Shown: positions 7,600 through 16,191, numbered from the stretch's first letter. The stretch is DNA of 20,760 nt from Colwellia_A sp041890515 (GCA_041890515.1 JASDWX010000061.1:1-20760), one strand, 5' to 3'. Notes: generated by a model not told the origin, from the sequence alone. Program-made: numbers and translations.

Positions 7600-9000
7600 C
7601 TAAAATGCCGCGTTGTTTGGCGTTCTTGGGAAAGGAATTACGTCACGAACATTCTGCATACCTGTAGCATAAGCAACTAAACGTTCAAAACCTAATCCAA
7701 AACCTGAATGAGGAACGGTACCATAACGTCTTAAATCACGATACCAACTGTAATCGTCTTGATTTAAGTTCATTTCAGCTAAACGCGCATCAAGTACATC
7801 AAGGCGTTCTTCACGTTGACTGCCACCAATAATTTCGCCAATACCTGGTGCTAATATATCCATAGCAGCAACAGTTTTGCCATCATCATTTAAGCGCATG
7901 TAAAATGACTTAATATCTTTAGGGTAGTTTTGTAAAACTACTGGGCCGTTAAAATGCTCTTCAGCTAAGTAACGCTCATGTTCAGAGTTTAAATCTACAC
8001 CCCAAGAAACTTTATTTTCAAACTTCTTATCGCAATTCTCTAATATAGTAATGGCGTCTGTGTAATCTAAACGAACAAAGTCATTATTGATAACTGAATT
8101 CATACGATCTACAACCGTCTTATCAACACGCTGTTGGAAGAAAGCCATATCATCACTACGTTCATCAAGCACTGCTTGGAAAACATACTTCAACATTTCT
8201 TCAGCAAGATCTGCAGCATCAGATAAATCAGCAAAAGCGATTTCTGGCTCGATCATCCAAAATTCAGCTAAATGACGCGTAGTATTAGAGTTTTCTGCAC
8301 GGAATGTTGGTCCAAAAGTATAAACTTTCGAAAGGGCACATGCATAGGTTTCTACGTTCAATTGACCAGAAACGGTTAAGAATGTTTCTTTACCAAAAAA
8401 GTCTTTTGTATAGTCAACATCACCTTTATCAGTACGAGGCAAATTTTCCATATCAAGGGTACTCACACGGAACATCTCACCCGCACCTTCACAATCACTA
8501 CCAGTGATTAACGGAGTGCTGATCCAAAAGTAACCTTTGCTGTGCAAAAAGCGATGAACAGCTTGTGCTAAAGTATTTCGAACACGAGCCACTGCACCCC
8601 CCATATTAGTACGAGCACGTAAGTGAGCTTGTTCGCGTAAAAATTCGATACTGTGGCGTTTAGCTGCCATAGGGTAAGTATCAGGATCATCAACTAAACC
8701 AAGTATTTCTACTTTAGTTGCTTGAATTTCAAACGACTGACCTTTACCTGGAGATTCAACCAAAATACCGGTAACTTTTACTGCAGCGCCAGTAGTTAAC
8801 TTTAATACTTCTGATTGATAATTATCGAGATCACTTGGCGCGATAGCTTGAATAGCATCAAAACACGAACCATCATGAACGGCTAAAAATGAAATACCGG
8901 CTTTAGAATCACGGCGAGTTCGGATCCAACCGTGTACTGTAACTGCTTCACTTACTGGATATTTTCCAGCAAGCACATCAGTGATTGAGATAACTGACAT
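7600..9000 (-). CDS. asnS: Asparaginyl-tRNA synthetase
   Basis: Class IIb aminoacyl-tRNA synthetase that charges tRNA-Asn with asparagine in the cytoplasm; 466 residues, the same as E. coli AsnS, and nearly collinear with it. The N-terminal OB-fold anticodon-binding domain (about 1-110) contains VHGWIRTRRDSKAGISFL. The catalytic core has motif 1 around WISTPLITGSDCEGAGEMF, motif 2 FGPTFRAENSNTTRHLAEF and motif 3 GFGLGFERLVAYATG. I chose ATG 9000 because GAGG lies 7 bases before it and homologues begin MSV; an in-frame TTG at 9006 is less likely. Monocistronic by context, ending at the bidirectional terminator. Confidence 0.97.
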   Translation of the reverse strand: MSVISITDVLAGKYPVSEAVTVHGWIRTRRDSKAGISFLAVHDGSCFDAIQAIAPSDLDNYQSEVLKLTTGAAVKVTGILVESPGKGQSFEIQATKVEILGLVDDPDTYPMAAKRHSIEFLREQAHLRARTNMGGAVARVRNTLAQAVHRFLHSKGYFWISTPLITGSDCEGAGEMFRVSTLDMENLPRTDKGDVDYTKDFFGKETFLTVSGQLNVETYACALSKVYTFGPTFRAENSNTTRHLAEFWMIEPEIAFADLSDAADLAEEMLKYVFQAVLDERSDDMAFFQQRVDKTVVDRMNSVINNDFVRLDYTDAITILENCDKKFENKVSWGVDLNSEHERYLAEEHFNGPVVLQNYPKDIKSFYMRLNDDGKTVAAMDILAPGIGEIIGGSQREERLDVLDARLAEMNLNQDDYSWYRDLRRYGTVPHSGFGLGFERLVAYATGMQNVRDVIPFPRTPNNAAF

Positions 9001-9192
9001 TATCAACCTCTTTCTTTATTGAATTATTGTGTGGTTTTTTGTACATATATGCAGTTTTTGACGCTGAACATATTGCACTAACTTTAAGGTGTGATATGTT
9101 ACCTTTACTACTGCGTTTAACAAGTAAAACTTGCTGATCCGGTCTATATAAAAACAAAAAACAGTAATATTGACTTTAGAGGTATTAAATCA

Positions 9193-9573
9193 ATGATATT
9201 GGATATTAAAAACAGACGGAGTTCTACAGATATAGGGGTAGTGTTAACAAGGATTTTAGCATTAAGTGGATGGGTATTATTTATCTTTGCCATCGTTATG
9301 TCTTATTATGCGGCACCAGATCAGGATTATGGTTTACTGCGATTTAGAGGTATTGAAATAAGACAGTTTTGGTTAACACCTTTAACTGGATATTTGTATA
9401 TCGTACTTTGGGTGAGTGCTTTGTGCAGTTACTTTTGTTTAGTACTTGATCATTATAGAAGCAGAAGAAAACGTGACAGCAAACATTTTAATTTGGTGTT
9501 GTTACTTACTGTTACGATTGCATGGGTGATGTACATTTTAGTTAAACTTAATGAATTGCAAACTTACCCATAA
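9193..9573 (+). CDS. Small three-helix membrane protein of unknown function
   Basis: A 126-residue protein with three predicted membrane helices, at about residues 18-40, 62-86 and 99-118, and short basic linkers (HYRSRRKRDSKH, residues 87-99) that would lie in the cytoplasm by the positive-inside rule. A GAGG Shine-Dalgarno at 9179-9182 lies 10 bases before the ATG, supporting a real gene. I do not recognise the family and assign no function. It stands alone between divergent asnS and convergent bioA; its stop codon is embedded in a hairpin (9556-9581). Confidence 0.7.
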   Translation: MILDIKNRRSSTDIGVVLTRILALSGWVLFIFAIVMSYYAAPDQDYGLLRFRGIEIRQFWLTPLTGYLYIVLWVSALCSYFCLVLDHYRSRRKRDSKHFNLVLLLTVTIAWVMYILVKLNELQTYP

Positions 9574-9581
9574 GTTTGCAA
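9556..9581. terminator. Hairpin over the 3' end of the membrane-protein gene
   Basis: A perfect 11-bp stem TTGCAAACTTA (9556-9566) / TAAGTTTGCAA (9571-9581) with loop CCCA. The stop codon TAA (9571-9573) lies in the right arm. Only a short T-rich stretch follows on either strand, so termination activity is uncertain. It lies in the narrow gap between convergent genes and could end the membrane-protein and bioA transcripts. Confidence 0.5.
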
Positions 9582-9610
9582 CTTTAAACATAAATAAATT
9601 TATCTATGTT

Positions 9611-10912
9611 TTATTTATCAAAGCACTGTTCTTCATCAAGTACCGTGCTTATTGCTTTAACTAACATATCTAAATCATCGTCATTACTAATAAAGGGAGG
9701 CATTATATATATAAGCTTACCAAAAGGTCTTATCCAAGCACCTAATTCAACAAATCTTTTTTGTATAATAGCCATATTTACAGGCGAATAAGTTTCAACT
9801 ACGCCAATACCTCCTAATACCCGAGCATTACTTACCCGGTTGTGATTATTTAAAGGCAATAGATGTTGTTTCAAGAAAGTTTCTATAAAGTTTACTTGCT
9901 GTTGCCATTCACCGGTATCTAATAAATCCAAGCTGGCATTTGCCACGGCACAAGCAAGAGGATTAGCCATAAAAGTAGGGCCGTGCATAAAGCATCCTGC
10001 TTCACCATTACTGATGGTTTCTGCAATATGGTCAGTACACAAAGTTGCGGCAAGTGTCATGTACCCACCCGTTAAGGTTTTTCCTAAACACATAATGTCT
10101 GGACTTATTTCAGCCCAATTACAACCAAATAACTTGCCTGTTCTTCCTAACCCGGTAGCGATCTCATCAGCAATGAACAATACCCCATAGTTTGTACATA
10201 ACGATCGACAGGCCTTTAAATATTCAGGATGGTAAAAACGCATTCCACCGGTACCTTGTACAATTGGCTCAATGATAAATGCTGCAATTTCATGATTATG
10301 TGCTGTAAAAAAACTTTCTAATTCAACTAATTCACTTTCATCCCATGGTTGATAAAAATGACTTTGAGGGGCAGGAGCAAAAATATTTTTCATTAATACA
10401 GATTCGAATATTTGATGCATACCATTGACAGGATCGCATACCGACATGGCAGCAAAGGTATCACCATGATAGCCATTTTTAACTGTTAGTAACTTGTGTT
10501 TCTCACTTTTGTTTTGACTGTGCCAATATTGCAATGACATTTTAATAGCGACTTCTACTGACACCGAACCCGAGTCGGACAAAAATACTTTTTGTAAAGG
10601 CTCAGGGGTAATTTCAATAAGTTTTTTACAGAGATTGATAGCAGGTTCATGGGTCAAACCACCAAACATAACATGTGCCATTTTCTGTGTTTGGTCAATT
10701 AATGCTTGATTCAATTTAGGATGATTATAACCATGCAATACGGACCACCAAGATGACATACCATCTACAAGACTTTCTCCTGTGGCAAGTTTTATATGAA
10801 CGCCTTTTGCAGACTCTACTAAATAAGACGGTAATGGATTAGACATCGATGTATACGGATGCCACACATGTTTTTTATCAAAATCAATTAAATTTGTTTG
10901 TTTTTTATTCAT
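9611..10912 (-). CDS. bioA: Adenosylmethionine-8-amino-7-oxononanoate aminotransferase
   Basis: PLP-dependent class III aminotransferase converting KAPA to DAPA in biotin synthesis, with S-adenosylmethionine as amino donor. Its 433 residues compare with 429 for E. coli BioA. Visible hallmarks are WHPYTSM near residue 17, GMSSWWSVLHGYNHP (51-65, substrate pocket), the PLP phosphate region SDSGSVSVEVAIKM (112-125), FIADEIATGLGRTG (246-259, Asp249 contacting the PLP ring nitrogen), and the Schiff-base lysine Lys278 in CLGKTLTGG. It is transcribed divergently from bioBFCD, as in E. coli. The ATG at 10912 has no clear Shine-Dalgarno. Confidence 0.95.
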   Translation of the reverse strand: MNKKQTNLIDFDKKHVWHPYTSMSNPLPSYLVESAKGVHIKLATGESLVDGMSSWWSVLHGYNHPKLNQALIDQTQKMAHVMFGGLTHEPAINLCKKLIEITPEPLQKVFLSDSGSVSVEVAIKMSLQYWHSQNKSEKHKLLTVKNGYHGDTFAAMSVCDPVNGMHQIFESVLMKNIFAPAPQSHFYQPWDESELVELESFFTAHNHEIAAFIIEPIVQGTGGMRFYHPEYLKACRSLCTNYGVLFIADEIATGLGRTGKLFGCNWAEISPDIMCLGKTLTGGYMTLAATLCTDHIAETISNGEAGCFMHGPTFMANPLACAVANASLDLLDTGEWQQQVNFIETFLKQHLLPLNNHNRVSNARVLGGIGVVETYSPVNMAIIQKRFVELGAWIRPFGKLIYIMPPFISNDDDLDMLVKAISTVLDEEQCFDK

Positions 10913-10938
10913 ATGTAAAGCTTGCGTTATTTTTTATG

Positions 10939-10966
10939 TTGACAATTAATGACTACCGCATAGATT
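10939..10966 (+). promoter_or_regulatory. Candidate sigma-70 promoter of bioBFCD
   Basis: A consensus -35 TTGACA at 10939-10944, a 16-base spacer and a weaker -10 TAGATT at 10961-10966 lie in the 113-bp region between bioA and bioB. It would give a leader of about 50 bases before the bioB ATG. I could not find a convincing BirA operator (TTGTAAACC and its mirror) overlapping it; only a single GGTTTCAC next to the bioB start resembles a half-site. Confidence 0.5.
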
Positions 10967-11025
10967 ACCTGCTAATATTTAGCGATGCAATTTTCATATT
11001 TATATATTTATAGTTAAGGTTTCAC

Positions 11026-12072
11026 ATGTCTCAAACAAATATAACGCGTCATGATTGGTCAATAGCTGAAGTAGAAGCATTTTTTGCACTTCCTTTTAGT
11101 GATCTAATGTTTCAAGCACAAACCGTTCATCGTGAACACTTTAACCCTAATGAAGTACAAGTAAGTACTTTGTTATCAATCAAAACGGGCGCTTGTCCTG
11201 AAGACTGTAAATATTGTTCTCAAAGTGCTCGATACAATACTGATGTTAAAAAAGAACGTTTAATGGAAGTTGAAAAAGTATTAGAAGCAGCACAAGTCGC
11301 TAAAGACCAAGGATCAACACGTTTTTGTATGGGAGCCGGGTGGAGAAATCCAAAAGCGCGTGATATGCCTTATGTGCTTGAAATGGTAAAAGGTGTTAAA
11401 GCTATGGGCTTAGAAACCTGCATGACACTTGGCATGATTGATGGCGGCCAAGCTGATGAATTACAAGAAGCTGGCTTAGATTATTACAACCATAATCTAG
11501 ATACATCTCCTGAACATTACAATTCAATAATAACAACACGTAGTTATCAAGATAGATTAGACACATTACAGAATGTTCGTGATTCTGGTATGAAAGTCTG
11601 TAGTGGCGGTATTGTTGGCTTAGGTGAAAAAGCACAAGACAGAGCCTCTTTTTTAGCGCAATTAGCTAATTTACCTAAACACCCTGAAAGTGTCCCTATT
11701 AATATGTTAGTTAAAATTGAAGGTACTCCATTAGCAGATGTTGACGATTTAGACCCTTTTGATTTTATCAGATGTATTGCTATAGCGCGTATAATGATGC
11801 CAAAGAGTCATGTGCGTTTGTCAGCAGGCAGAGATGCGATGAATGATCAAATGCAAGCCATGTGTTTCTTAGCAGGCGCAAATTCAATTTTTTATGGCTG
11901 TAAATTGTTAACAACAGGGAACCCTGAAGCTAATAAAGATATGCAGTTGTTTGCTAAATTAGGTGTTAATACTGAAACCGTTGCAACAGAAGATGATGAT
12001 ACTGAGCAGCAAATAACAACAGCGGTTGTGAACCAACAAAACAAAGAATTGTTTTACGACGCTTCTTTGTAA
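11026..12072 (+). CDS. bioB: Biotin synthase (radical SAM)
   Basis: Radical SAM enzyme inserting sulphur into dethiobiotin to make biotin. All cluster ligands fall at the positions expected from the family: Cys57, Cys61 and Cys64 in ACPEDCKYC bind the [4Fe-4S] cluster; Cys101 (FCMGAG), Cys132 (ETCMTLG), Cys192 (VCSGG) and Arg264 (VRLSAGRD) bind the sacrificial [2Fe-2S] cluster. Length is 348 residues (E. coli 346). AAGG at 6-7 bases before the ATG supports the start. It is the first gene of the rightward bioBFCD operon, 31 bases ahead of bioF. Confidence 0.98.
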   Translation: MSQTNITRHDWSIAEVEAFFALPFSDLMFQAQTVHREHFNPNEVQVSTLLSIKTGACPEDCKYCSQSARYNTDVKKERLMEVEKVLEAAQVAKDQGSTRFCMGAGWRNPKARDMPYVLEMVKGVKAMGLETCMTLGMIDGGQADELQEAGLDYYNHNLDTSPEHYNSIITTRSYQDRLDTLQNVRDSGMKVCSGGIVGLGEKAQDRASFLAQLANLPKHPESVPINMLVKIEGTPLADVDDLDPFDFIRCIAIARIMMPKSHVRLSAGRDAMNDQMQAMCFLAGANSIFYGCKLLTTGNPEANKDMQLFAKLGVNTETVATEDDDTEQQITTAVVNQQNKELFYDASL

Positions 12073-12103
12073 ATTTTATCGTATAAAAACTAAACTGAAA
12101 TCT

Positions 12104-13243
12104 ATGTCTTTTAACTTTATTGCTGAGCACGTTGCTCAGCAAAAAGCAAAATCACAATATCGGCTACGCCATTGTATCAGTGAGCAGAATGGCCGAGAGA
12201 TTATTGTGTCAGATAAAAGTTACTTAAATTTTTCCTCGAATGATTATCTTGGTTTAAACCATCATCATGAAATAAACAAGGCACTTCAAGAAGGTGTCGA
12301 TAAATTTGGTAGTTGTGCCAGTGCCTCAAGTTTGGTCACTGGTTTTCATTACGCACATCAAGCTTTAGAAGAAGAAGTTTGCGAGTGGCTAAATAAACCG
12401 CGTTGTTTACTTTATAGTAGTGGATTTGCTGCTAATTCAGGTGTACTACAAGCGTTAGGTAATAAAGAAAGTCAATTTTTATTAGACAAGCTTAGTCACG
12501 CTTCTTTAATTGACGGTGCTCTAACAAGTGACGCTGCGGTTAAGCGTTACTTACATAATGATCATCAGCAACTTGAACAACATTTAACTAAAAGCACTTA
12601 CGAAAATAAACTAATCATCTCCGAAGGTATTTTTAGTATGGACGGTGATGCTGCTGATGTTAGGCAGCTCATTAATATTTCCAAACGACATAAAGCGATG
12701 TTGTATATGGATGATGCACATAGTATTGGCGTAATTGGCGATGAAGGCCAGGGAAGTAGTACCTATGGCGATATAGATATTGTTATGGCAACTTTTGGCA
12801 AAGCCTTAGCGACGAGTGGATCCTTTATCGCTTGTAATGAGGATTTGTATGAATATTTGGTTAATTTTTCCCGTCATTATATTTATTCAACCGCAATTTC
12901 TCCTGCCGTTGCCTGGGCAACCAAAACGAGTATAAAACTTGCGAAAAAAGAATCATGGCGAAGAGATAATATCTCGCAATTAAGTCAACTCTTATCTCAT
13001 AAACTCGATAAGAGCATACAAATAATTCCTTCGTCATCATCTATTCAAGCAATTGTTGTTGGTAGTGAAGAGAAGACACTTAATGTTTGTAAAAAATTAA
13101 AAAATAAAGGTATTTGGTTGACCGCGATACGACCACCTACGGTTGCTAAAAACACCTCCAGGTTACGCATAACCATAACAGCTAAACATAAAGATAAAGA
13201 TATCAATTACTTAGCTGAAAAATTGAATGAGGTTTTAAGTTAA
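12104..13243 (+). CDS. bioF: 8-amino-7-oxononanoate synthase
   Basis: PLP-dependent alpha-oxoamine synthase condensing pimeloyl-ACP (or -CoA) with alanine to form KAPA, the first step of biotin ring assembly. Its 379 residues compare with 384 for E. coli BioF. The N-terminal NFSSNDYLGL is diagnostic; GSCASASSLVTG (69-80) is the glycine/serine-rich pocket; MDDAHSIGVIG (202-212) carries the Asp/His pair near PLP; the Schiff-base Lys233 is in ATFGKALATSG. No good Shine-Dalgarno is visible before ATG 12104. The stop codon shares a base with the bioC ATG (TAATG). Confidence 0.95.
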   Translation: MSFNFIAEHVAQQKAKSQYRLRHCISEQNGREIIVSDKSYLNFSSNDYLGLNHHHEINKALQEGVDKFGSCASASSLVTGFHYAHQALEEEVCEWLNKPRCLLYSSGFAANSGVLQALGNKESQFLLDKLSHASLIDGALTSDAAVKRYLHNDHQQLEQHLTKSTYENKLIISEGIFSMDGDAADVRQLINISKRHKAMLYMDDAHSIGVIGDEGQGSSTYGDIDIVMATFGKALATSGSFIACNEDLYEYLVNFSRHYIYSTAISPAVAWATKTSIKLAKKESWRRDNISQLSQLLSHKLDKSIQIIPSSSSIQAIVVGSEEKTLNVCKKLKNKGIWLTAIRPPTVAKNTSRLRITITAKHKDKDINYLAEKLNEVLS

Positions 13244-14028
13244 TGCCTGATGTATTGAATAGAGTCAAGATAGCGAAGTCATTTGGTTCCGCAAGTAATT
13301 CATATGATGTTTCATCTCGTTTGCAGCGCTATACGGGTAAACATCTAATGTCATTTTTACCTAACCGTACAGACCTAACCGTTGTAGACTTGGGATCTGG
13401 CACTGGATTTTTTACTGATATATTAGCCAGTAAATACCGACAGACCATAGGCATAGATATCTCAACTAAAATGCTGGCTTTTGCTCAAAAAAATCGTAGT
13501 AAAGAAATTAATTGGATAGAGGCAGATGCCTACCATCTCCCTTTTCAAAATAATAGTATCGACGTTATTTATTCTAATTTAGTTATACAATGGTGTGATC
13601 ATTTAGATATTCTGGTTAAAGAAGTTTTGCGTGTATTAAAACCAGGAGGTTTATTTATCTTTTCAACATTACTTGATGGAACTTTACATGAATTAAAATC
13701 ATCATGGGCGCAAGTAGATGAGGAAAAACATGTTATTGACTTTAAAACGCATGAAAATCTGGAGATAGTTTTCAATAATGCTTCATGTAAATTACTCGAG
13801 CAAAAAACGCAAAATTTGATTTTAGAGTACCAGAGTGTCATACATTTAGCGCGCGAGTTAAAAGGGTTGGGCGCAAATCATGTACCCAAGGAGAAAGGGA
13901 AAGGTTTAGCGGGTAAAGATAAGTGGAATAAAATGACGAGTAGCTATCAAGATTTTCAAGAACCTAGTGGTATTTCCCCAGCTACTTACCGCGTATATTC
14001 TGGAATTGTAGTCAAACTCAATGATTAA
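13243..14028 (+). CDS. bioC: Malonyl-ACP O-methyltransferase
   Basis: SAM-dependent methyltransferase that methylates malonyl-ACP so that the fatty-acid enzymes can build the pimeloyl chain. Length is 261 residues (E. coli BioC 251). SAM motif I is VVDLGSGTGFF (47-57); the acidic end of strand 2 is GIDIS (70-74); VIYSNLVIQWCDHL (109-121) and LKGLGANHV (206-214) are BioC-typical segments that separate it from generic methyltransferases. Its ATG overlaps the bioF stop and its end overlaps bioD by 8 bases, so translation is likely coupled. No bioH or alternative pimeloyl-ester esterase is found within the window; it must be elsewhere. Confidence 0.93.
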   Translation: MPDVLNRVKIAKSFGSASNSYDVSSRLQRYTGKHLMSFLPNRTDLTVVDLGSGTGFFTDILASKYRQTIGIDISTKMLAFAQKNRSKEINWIEADAYHLPFQNNSIDVIYSNLVIQWCDHLDILVKEVLRVLKPGGLFIFSTLLDGTLHELKSSWAQVDEEKHVIDFKTHENLEIVFNNASCKLLEQKTQNLILEYQSVIHLARELKGLGANHVPKEKGKGLAGKDKWNKMTSSYQDFQEPSGISPATYRVYSGIVVKLND

Positions 14029-14710
14029 ACTTTTTATCACAGCGACTGACACTGATGCGGGTAAAACCTATGTCGCACAATTAATAACGGCCGCTTTGGT
14101 TCAAAAAAATTATAAGGTAGCTGTCTTTAAGCCTGTTTCAGCAGGGTGTGAAATTATACATTTTGCTGATAACACAAGTCTTGTTAATGAAGATGCTCAA
14201 TTACTTCAACGCCAGGCAAATTGCGATCAAAACATTAATGATATTAACCCTATTGCCTTTGAACCTGCAATTGCGCCGCACATCGCTGCTGATCTAATGA
14301 ATGTTGAAATTAAACTCATCGATATAACAGCTGGATTCGAAAATATAAAAGAGAGGAACAGTGATTTTATTATTACTGAAGGTGCAGGAGGTTGGCGATT
14401 ACCATTAGGTAGAGGAAAGTTTTTATCAGAATTTGCTCAACAGACTCAACAGAAAGTAATTTTAGTCGTCAACATGAAACTAGGGTGCTTAAATCATGCG
14501 TTACTTACTTATGAAACAATATTAGCAGATGGACTGGATTGTATTGGTTGGGTCGCAAATTGTGCTGAACCAATGAATTACTTAGATGAGAATATAGCAG
14601 AGCTTCGTACACTTATTTCATCACCACTTATTGCACGACTTGGCTTTGAACCCGATATTAAAAAAGCAGTGTCAGCATTAAATTTATCTTCGATCACTAA
14701 ACTGCTTTAA
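14021..14710 (+). CDS. bioD: Dethiobiotin synthetase
   Basis: ATP-dependent enzyme closing the ureido ring of DAPA with CO2 to give dethiobiotin; 229 residues (E. coli BioD 225). The P-loop is ATDTDAGKT (8-16), with Ala in place of the usual first Gly; catalytic Lys37 is in VFKPVSAG; EGAGGWRLPLG (near residues 120-130) is the second signature loop. It overlaps the last eight bases of bioC and is the terminal gene of the operon. It is followed by a hairpin at 14730-14760. Confidence 0.95.
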   Translation: MIKLFITATDTDAGKTYVAQLITAALVQKNYKVAVFKPVSAGCEIIHFADNTSLVNEDAQLLQRQANCDQNINDINPIAFEPAIAPHIAADLMNVEIKLIDITAGFENIKERNSDFIITEGAGGWRLPLGRGKFLSEFAQQTQQKVILVVNMKLGCLNHALLTYETILADGLDCIGWVANCAEPMNYLDENIAELRTLISSPLIARLGFEPDIKKAVSALNLSSITKLL

Positions 14711-14729
14711 TCTTATAATGTTATATTAA

Positions 14730-14760
14730 ATGTAGTGAACTGATTTTTTGTTCACTACAT
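14730..14760. terminator. Hairpin downstream of bioD
   Basis: A perfect 11-bp stem ATGTAGTGAAC (14730-14740) / GTTCACTACAT (14750-14760) around a T-rich 9-base loop, 20 bases after the bioD stop and between converging bioD and pepE. No T-run follows the stem on either strand, so it may be a weak terminator or an RNA 3'-end stabiliser. Confidence 0.5.
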
Positions 14761-14789
14761 GACTTTCATTCAAGTATGAATCCCTAAAA

Positions 14790-15509
14790 TTACAATAAAT
14801 GGCTAATATCTTCTTTAACAGCAATAATACGTTTACTTCCACCTTCGAATAAAAACCCATCTGGCTTTTCTATTTGGTCAGAAGCAATTAGTGATAGATT
14901 TTCATCTTCTAACTTTAAAGCGCTTCCTTCGACAATACCCACAATAGGAATTTCAGGGTTAATTACCATGAATTCAGCTAAACGTTGTTCTCTTGTTTCA
15001 CCATTATGTCCGGGTGGATTAAAATCTGTGTAATGAGGGTTAAGTTGAAATGGTACTAAGTTTAGTGCTTTAAAACTTCTAGGTTCTATAATTGGCATGT
15101 CATTGGTAGTACAAATACTTGAACCTGCAACATTTGATCCAGCACTCCAACCAATATAGGGTACGCCTAAATTTACCTTTTCGTTGATCGCTGAGAGTAA
15201 ATTATTTTCATACAGTTGATGTAATAAGTGAAAAGTATTACCACCACCGATGACTATTGCTTTCGCGTTATTTACTGCAGAAATCGCATCATCAAACTGA
15301 TGTATCCCACTTACATTAATGTTTAATGACCTTAAGGCACTCTGAACTTTATCCGTATAATCGTCATAACTTACCGTAACACCCGCGTAAGGTATAAATA
15401 ATATATCTTTAATTCCATCTAAATGGTCTTCTATCATTGTTTTCGCATGTGCTAAGTAGGGCGTTTGGCCTGCGCGGGAACTACTGATTAATAATAAATT
15501 TTTACCCAT
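14790..15509 (-). CDS. pepE: Dipeptidase E (peptidase family S51)
   Basis: Cytoplasmic serine peptidase that hydrolyses dipeptides with N-terminal aspartate. Length is 239 residues (Salmonella PepE 229). The fold-defining nucleophile elbow GWSAGSN places the catalytic Ser at 122; the expected partners are seen as Asp137 (TNDMPI) and His159 (NPHYTD), with the same spacing as Ser120/Asp135/His157 of the Salmonella enzyme. IVIGGGNTFHLL (85-96) is the conserved glycine-rich strand. AAGAGA about 10 bases upstream of ATG 15509 is a possible Shine-Dalgarno. It lies 54 bases downstream of the hicB-like gene with no terminator between, so read-through from hicB is possible. Confidence 0.93.
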   Translation of the reverse strand: MGKNLLLISSSRAGQTPYLAHAKTMIEDHLDGIKDILFIPYAGVTVSYDDYTDKVQSALRSLNINVSGIHQFDDAISAVNNAKAIVIGGGNTFHLLHQLYENNLLSAINEKVNLGVPYIGWSAGSNVAGSSICTTNDMPIIEPRSFKALNLVPFQLNPHYTDFNPPGHNGETREQRLAEFMVINPEIPIVGIVEGSALKLEDENLSLIASDQIEKPDGFLFEGGSKRIIAVKEDISHLL

Positions 15510-15563
15510 CGTTATATATCTCTTATTTTTAGTCTTAGTTTTACTTATTAAAGCGGAACATAT

Positions 15564-15962
15564 TTATCGATTTAATTCACTCATACAAGCGCTTGCAATA
15601 AATCCTGATCGAGTTTTATATGCTGAAGATTTACTCACCCGATCATCAATTTGTTTAATCAATAATTCAGGTAAAGTGACATTTATTTTATGACTTTTCC
15701 CTAAGTAGGGTGTTATGTCGATATCAATAATTCCCCAGATCACATTTGGATATTTGTCTAGATGATGTTCAATAGTTGTAGCGTGTGGTATCGCTTCACC
15801 ATACTCCGCCAAAATAGAAAGGTGCGTAGCAATACTGTCGTTGATTTTACTTAACGAAACATCAACGTTATCACCGTTACATTCACACCCCGGTAAATCA
15901 GGAACACTCACTTTATACTGTTCCACACCAATAACTTTTTTTAATGCAATAGGATATTTCAT
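15564..15962 (-). CDS. HicB-family antitoxin, orphan
   Basis: A 132-residue protein with the two-part HicB layout. The N-terminal partial RNase-H-like domain (about 1-75) has YKVSVPDLPGCECNGDNVDVSLSKI, and the C-terminal DNA-binding region (about 90-132) has INVTLPELLIKQIDDRVSKS followed by RSGFIASACMSEL, of ribbon-helix-helix type. HicB proteins neutralise the HicA mRNA interferase and repress their own promoter. No HicA-like reading frame (about 60 residues with a GSH motif) is found on either side, so this is a solitary HicB that may act as a DNA-binding regulator or against a toxin elsewhere. The start is well supported by AGAGGAG 6 bases before ATG 15962. A palindrome overlapping the presumed promoter (16156-16175) could be its operator. 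Confidence 0.82.
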   Translation of the reverse strand: MKYPIALKKVIGVEQYKVSVPDLPGCECNGDNVDVSLSKINDSIATHLSILAEYGEAIPHATTIEHHLDKYPNVIWGIIDIDITPYLGKSHKINVTLPELLIKQIDDRVSKSSAYKTRSGFIASACMSELNR

Positions 15963-15983
15963 TATTGTCTCCTCTAAAAACTC

Positions 15984-16128
15984 ACTTACTTACTGTAACC
16001 CTGGCAACCCCTATTGTCAAGTTATTGGTAACTCCAGCAACCCCACTCAATCTAATAGAGATGACTCTGGTAACCCTGAATTAGTCATACAAGTAACCCT
16101 GGCAACCCCATATTTGAATTGAGTAAGT
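15984..16128. repeat. 17-bp direct repeats in the hicB leader
   Basis: GTAACCCTGGCAACCCC occurs identically at 15995-16011 and 16093-16109, with a 14/17 match at 16028-16044 and a partial copy (first nine bases) at 16070-16078. The block is flanked by short inverted ends ACTTACT (15984-15990) and AGTAAGT (16122-16128). On the hicB-sense strand the repeat reads GGGGTTGCCAGGGTTAC. It is markedly more GC-rich than its surroundings. It lies between the hicB promoter candidate and its ATG. No open frame of useful length uses it on the sense strand. Confidence 0.65.
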
Positions 16129-16155
16129 ATTCACTTAGTACTAGAGTCAGCATAA

Positions 16156-16191
16156 TTAACAATTATTATTGTTAATGAAATCAAGCGTCAA
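16156..16191 (-). promoter_or_regulatory. Candidate hicB promoter with overlapping palindrome
   Basis: On the minus strand, TTGACG (16191-16186), a 17-base spacer and TAATAA (16168-16163) resemble a sigma-70 promoter reading toward hicB. The -10 is embedded in a perfect 8-bp inverted repeat TTAACAAT (16156-16163) / ATTGTTAA (16168-16175) with a 4-base spacer, which would suit an autoregulatory operator. The resulting leader would be about 190 bases and would include the 17-bp repeats. Confidence 0.45.

Noticed and set aside
15841..16122. Plus-strand open frame across the hicB start and the 17-bp repeats
   Set aside because: Antisense to hicB for nearly half its length, no ribosome site, and the repetitive C-terminus only reflects the DNA repeats.
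15984..16128. CRISPR array
   Set aside because: The repeats are 17 bp, imperfect and irregularly spaced, and no cas gene is present.
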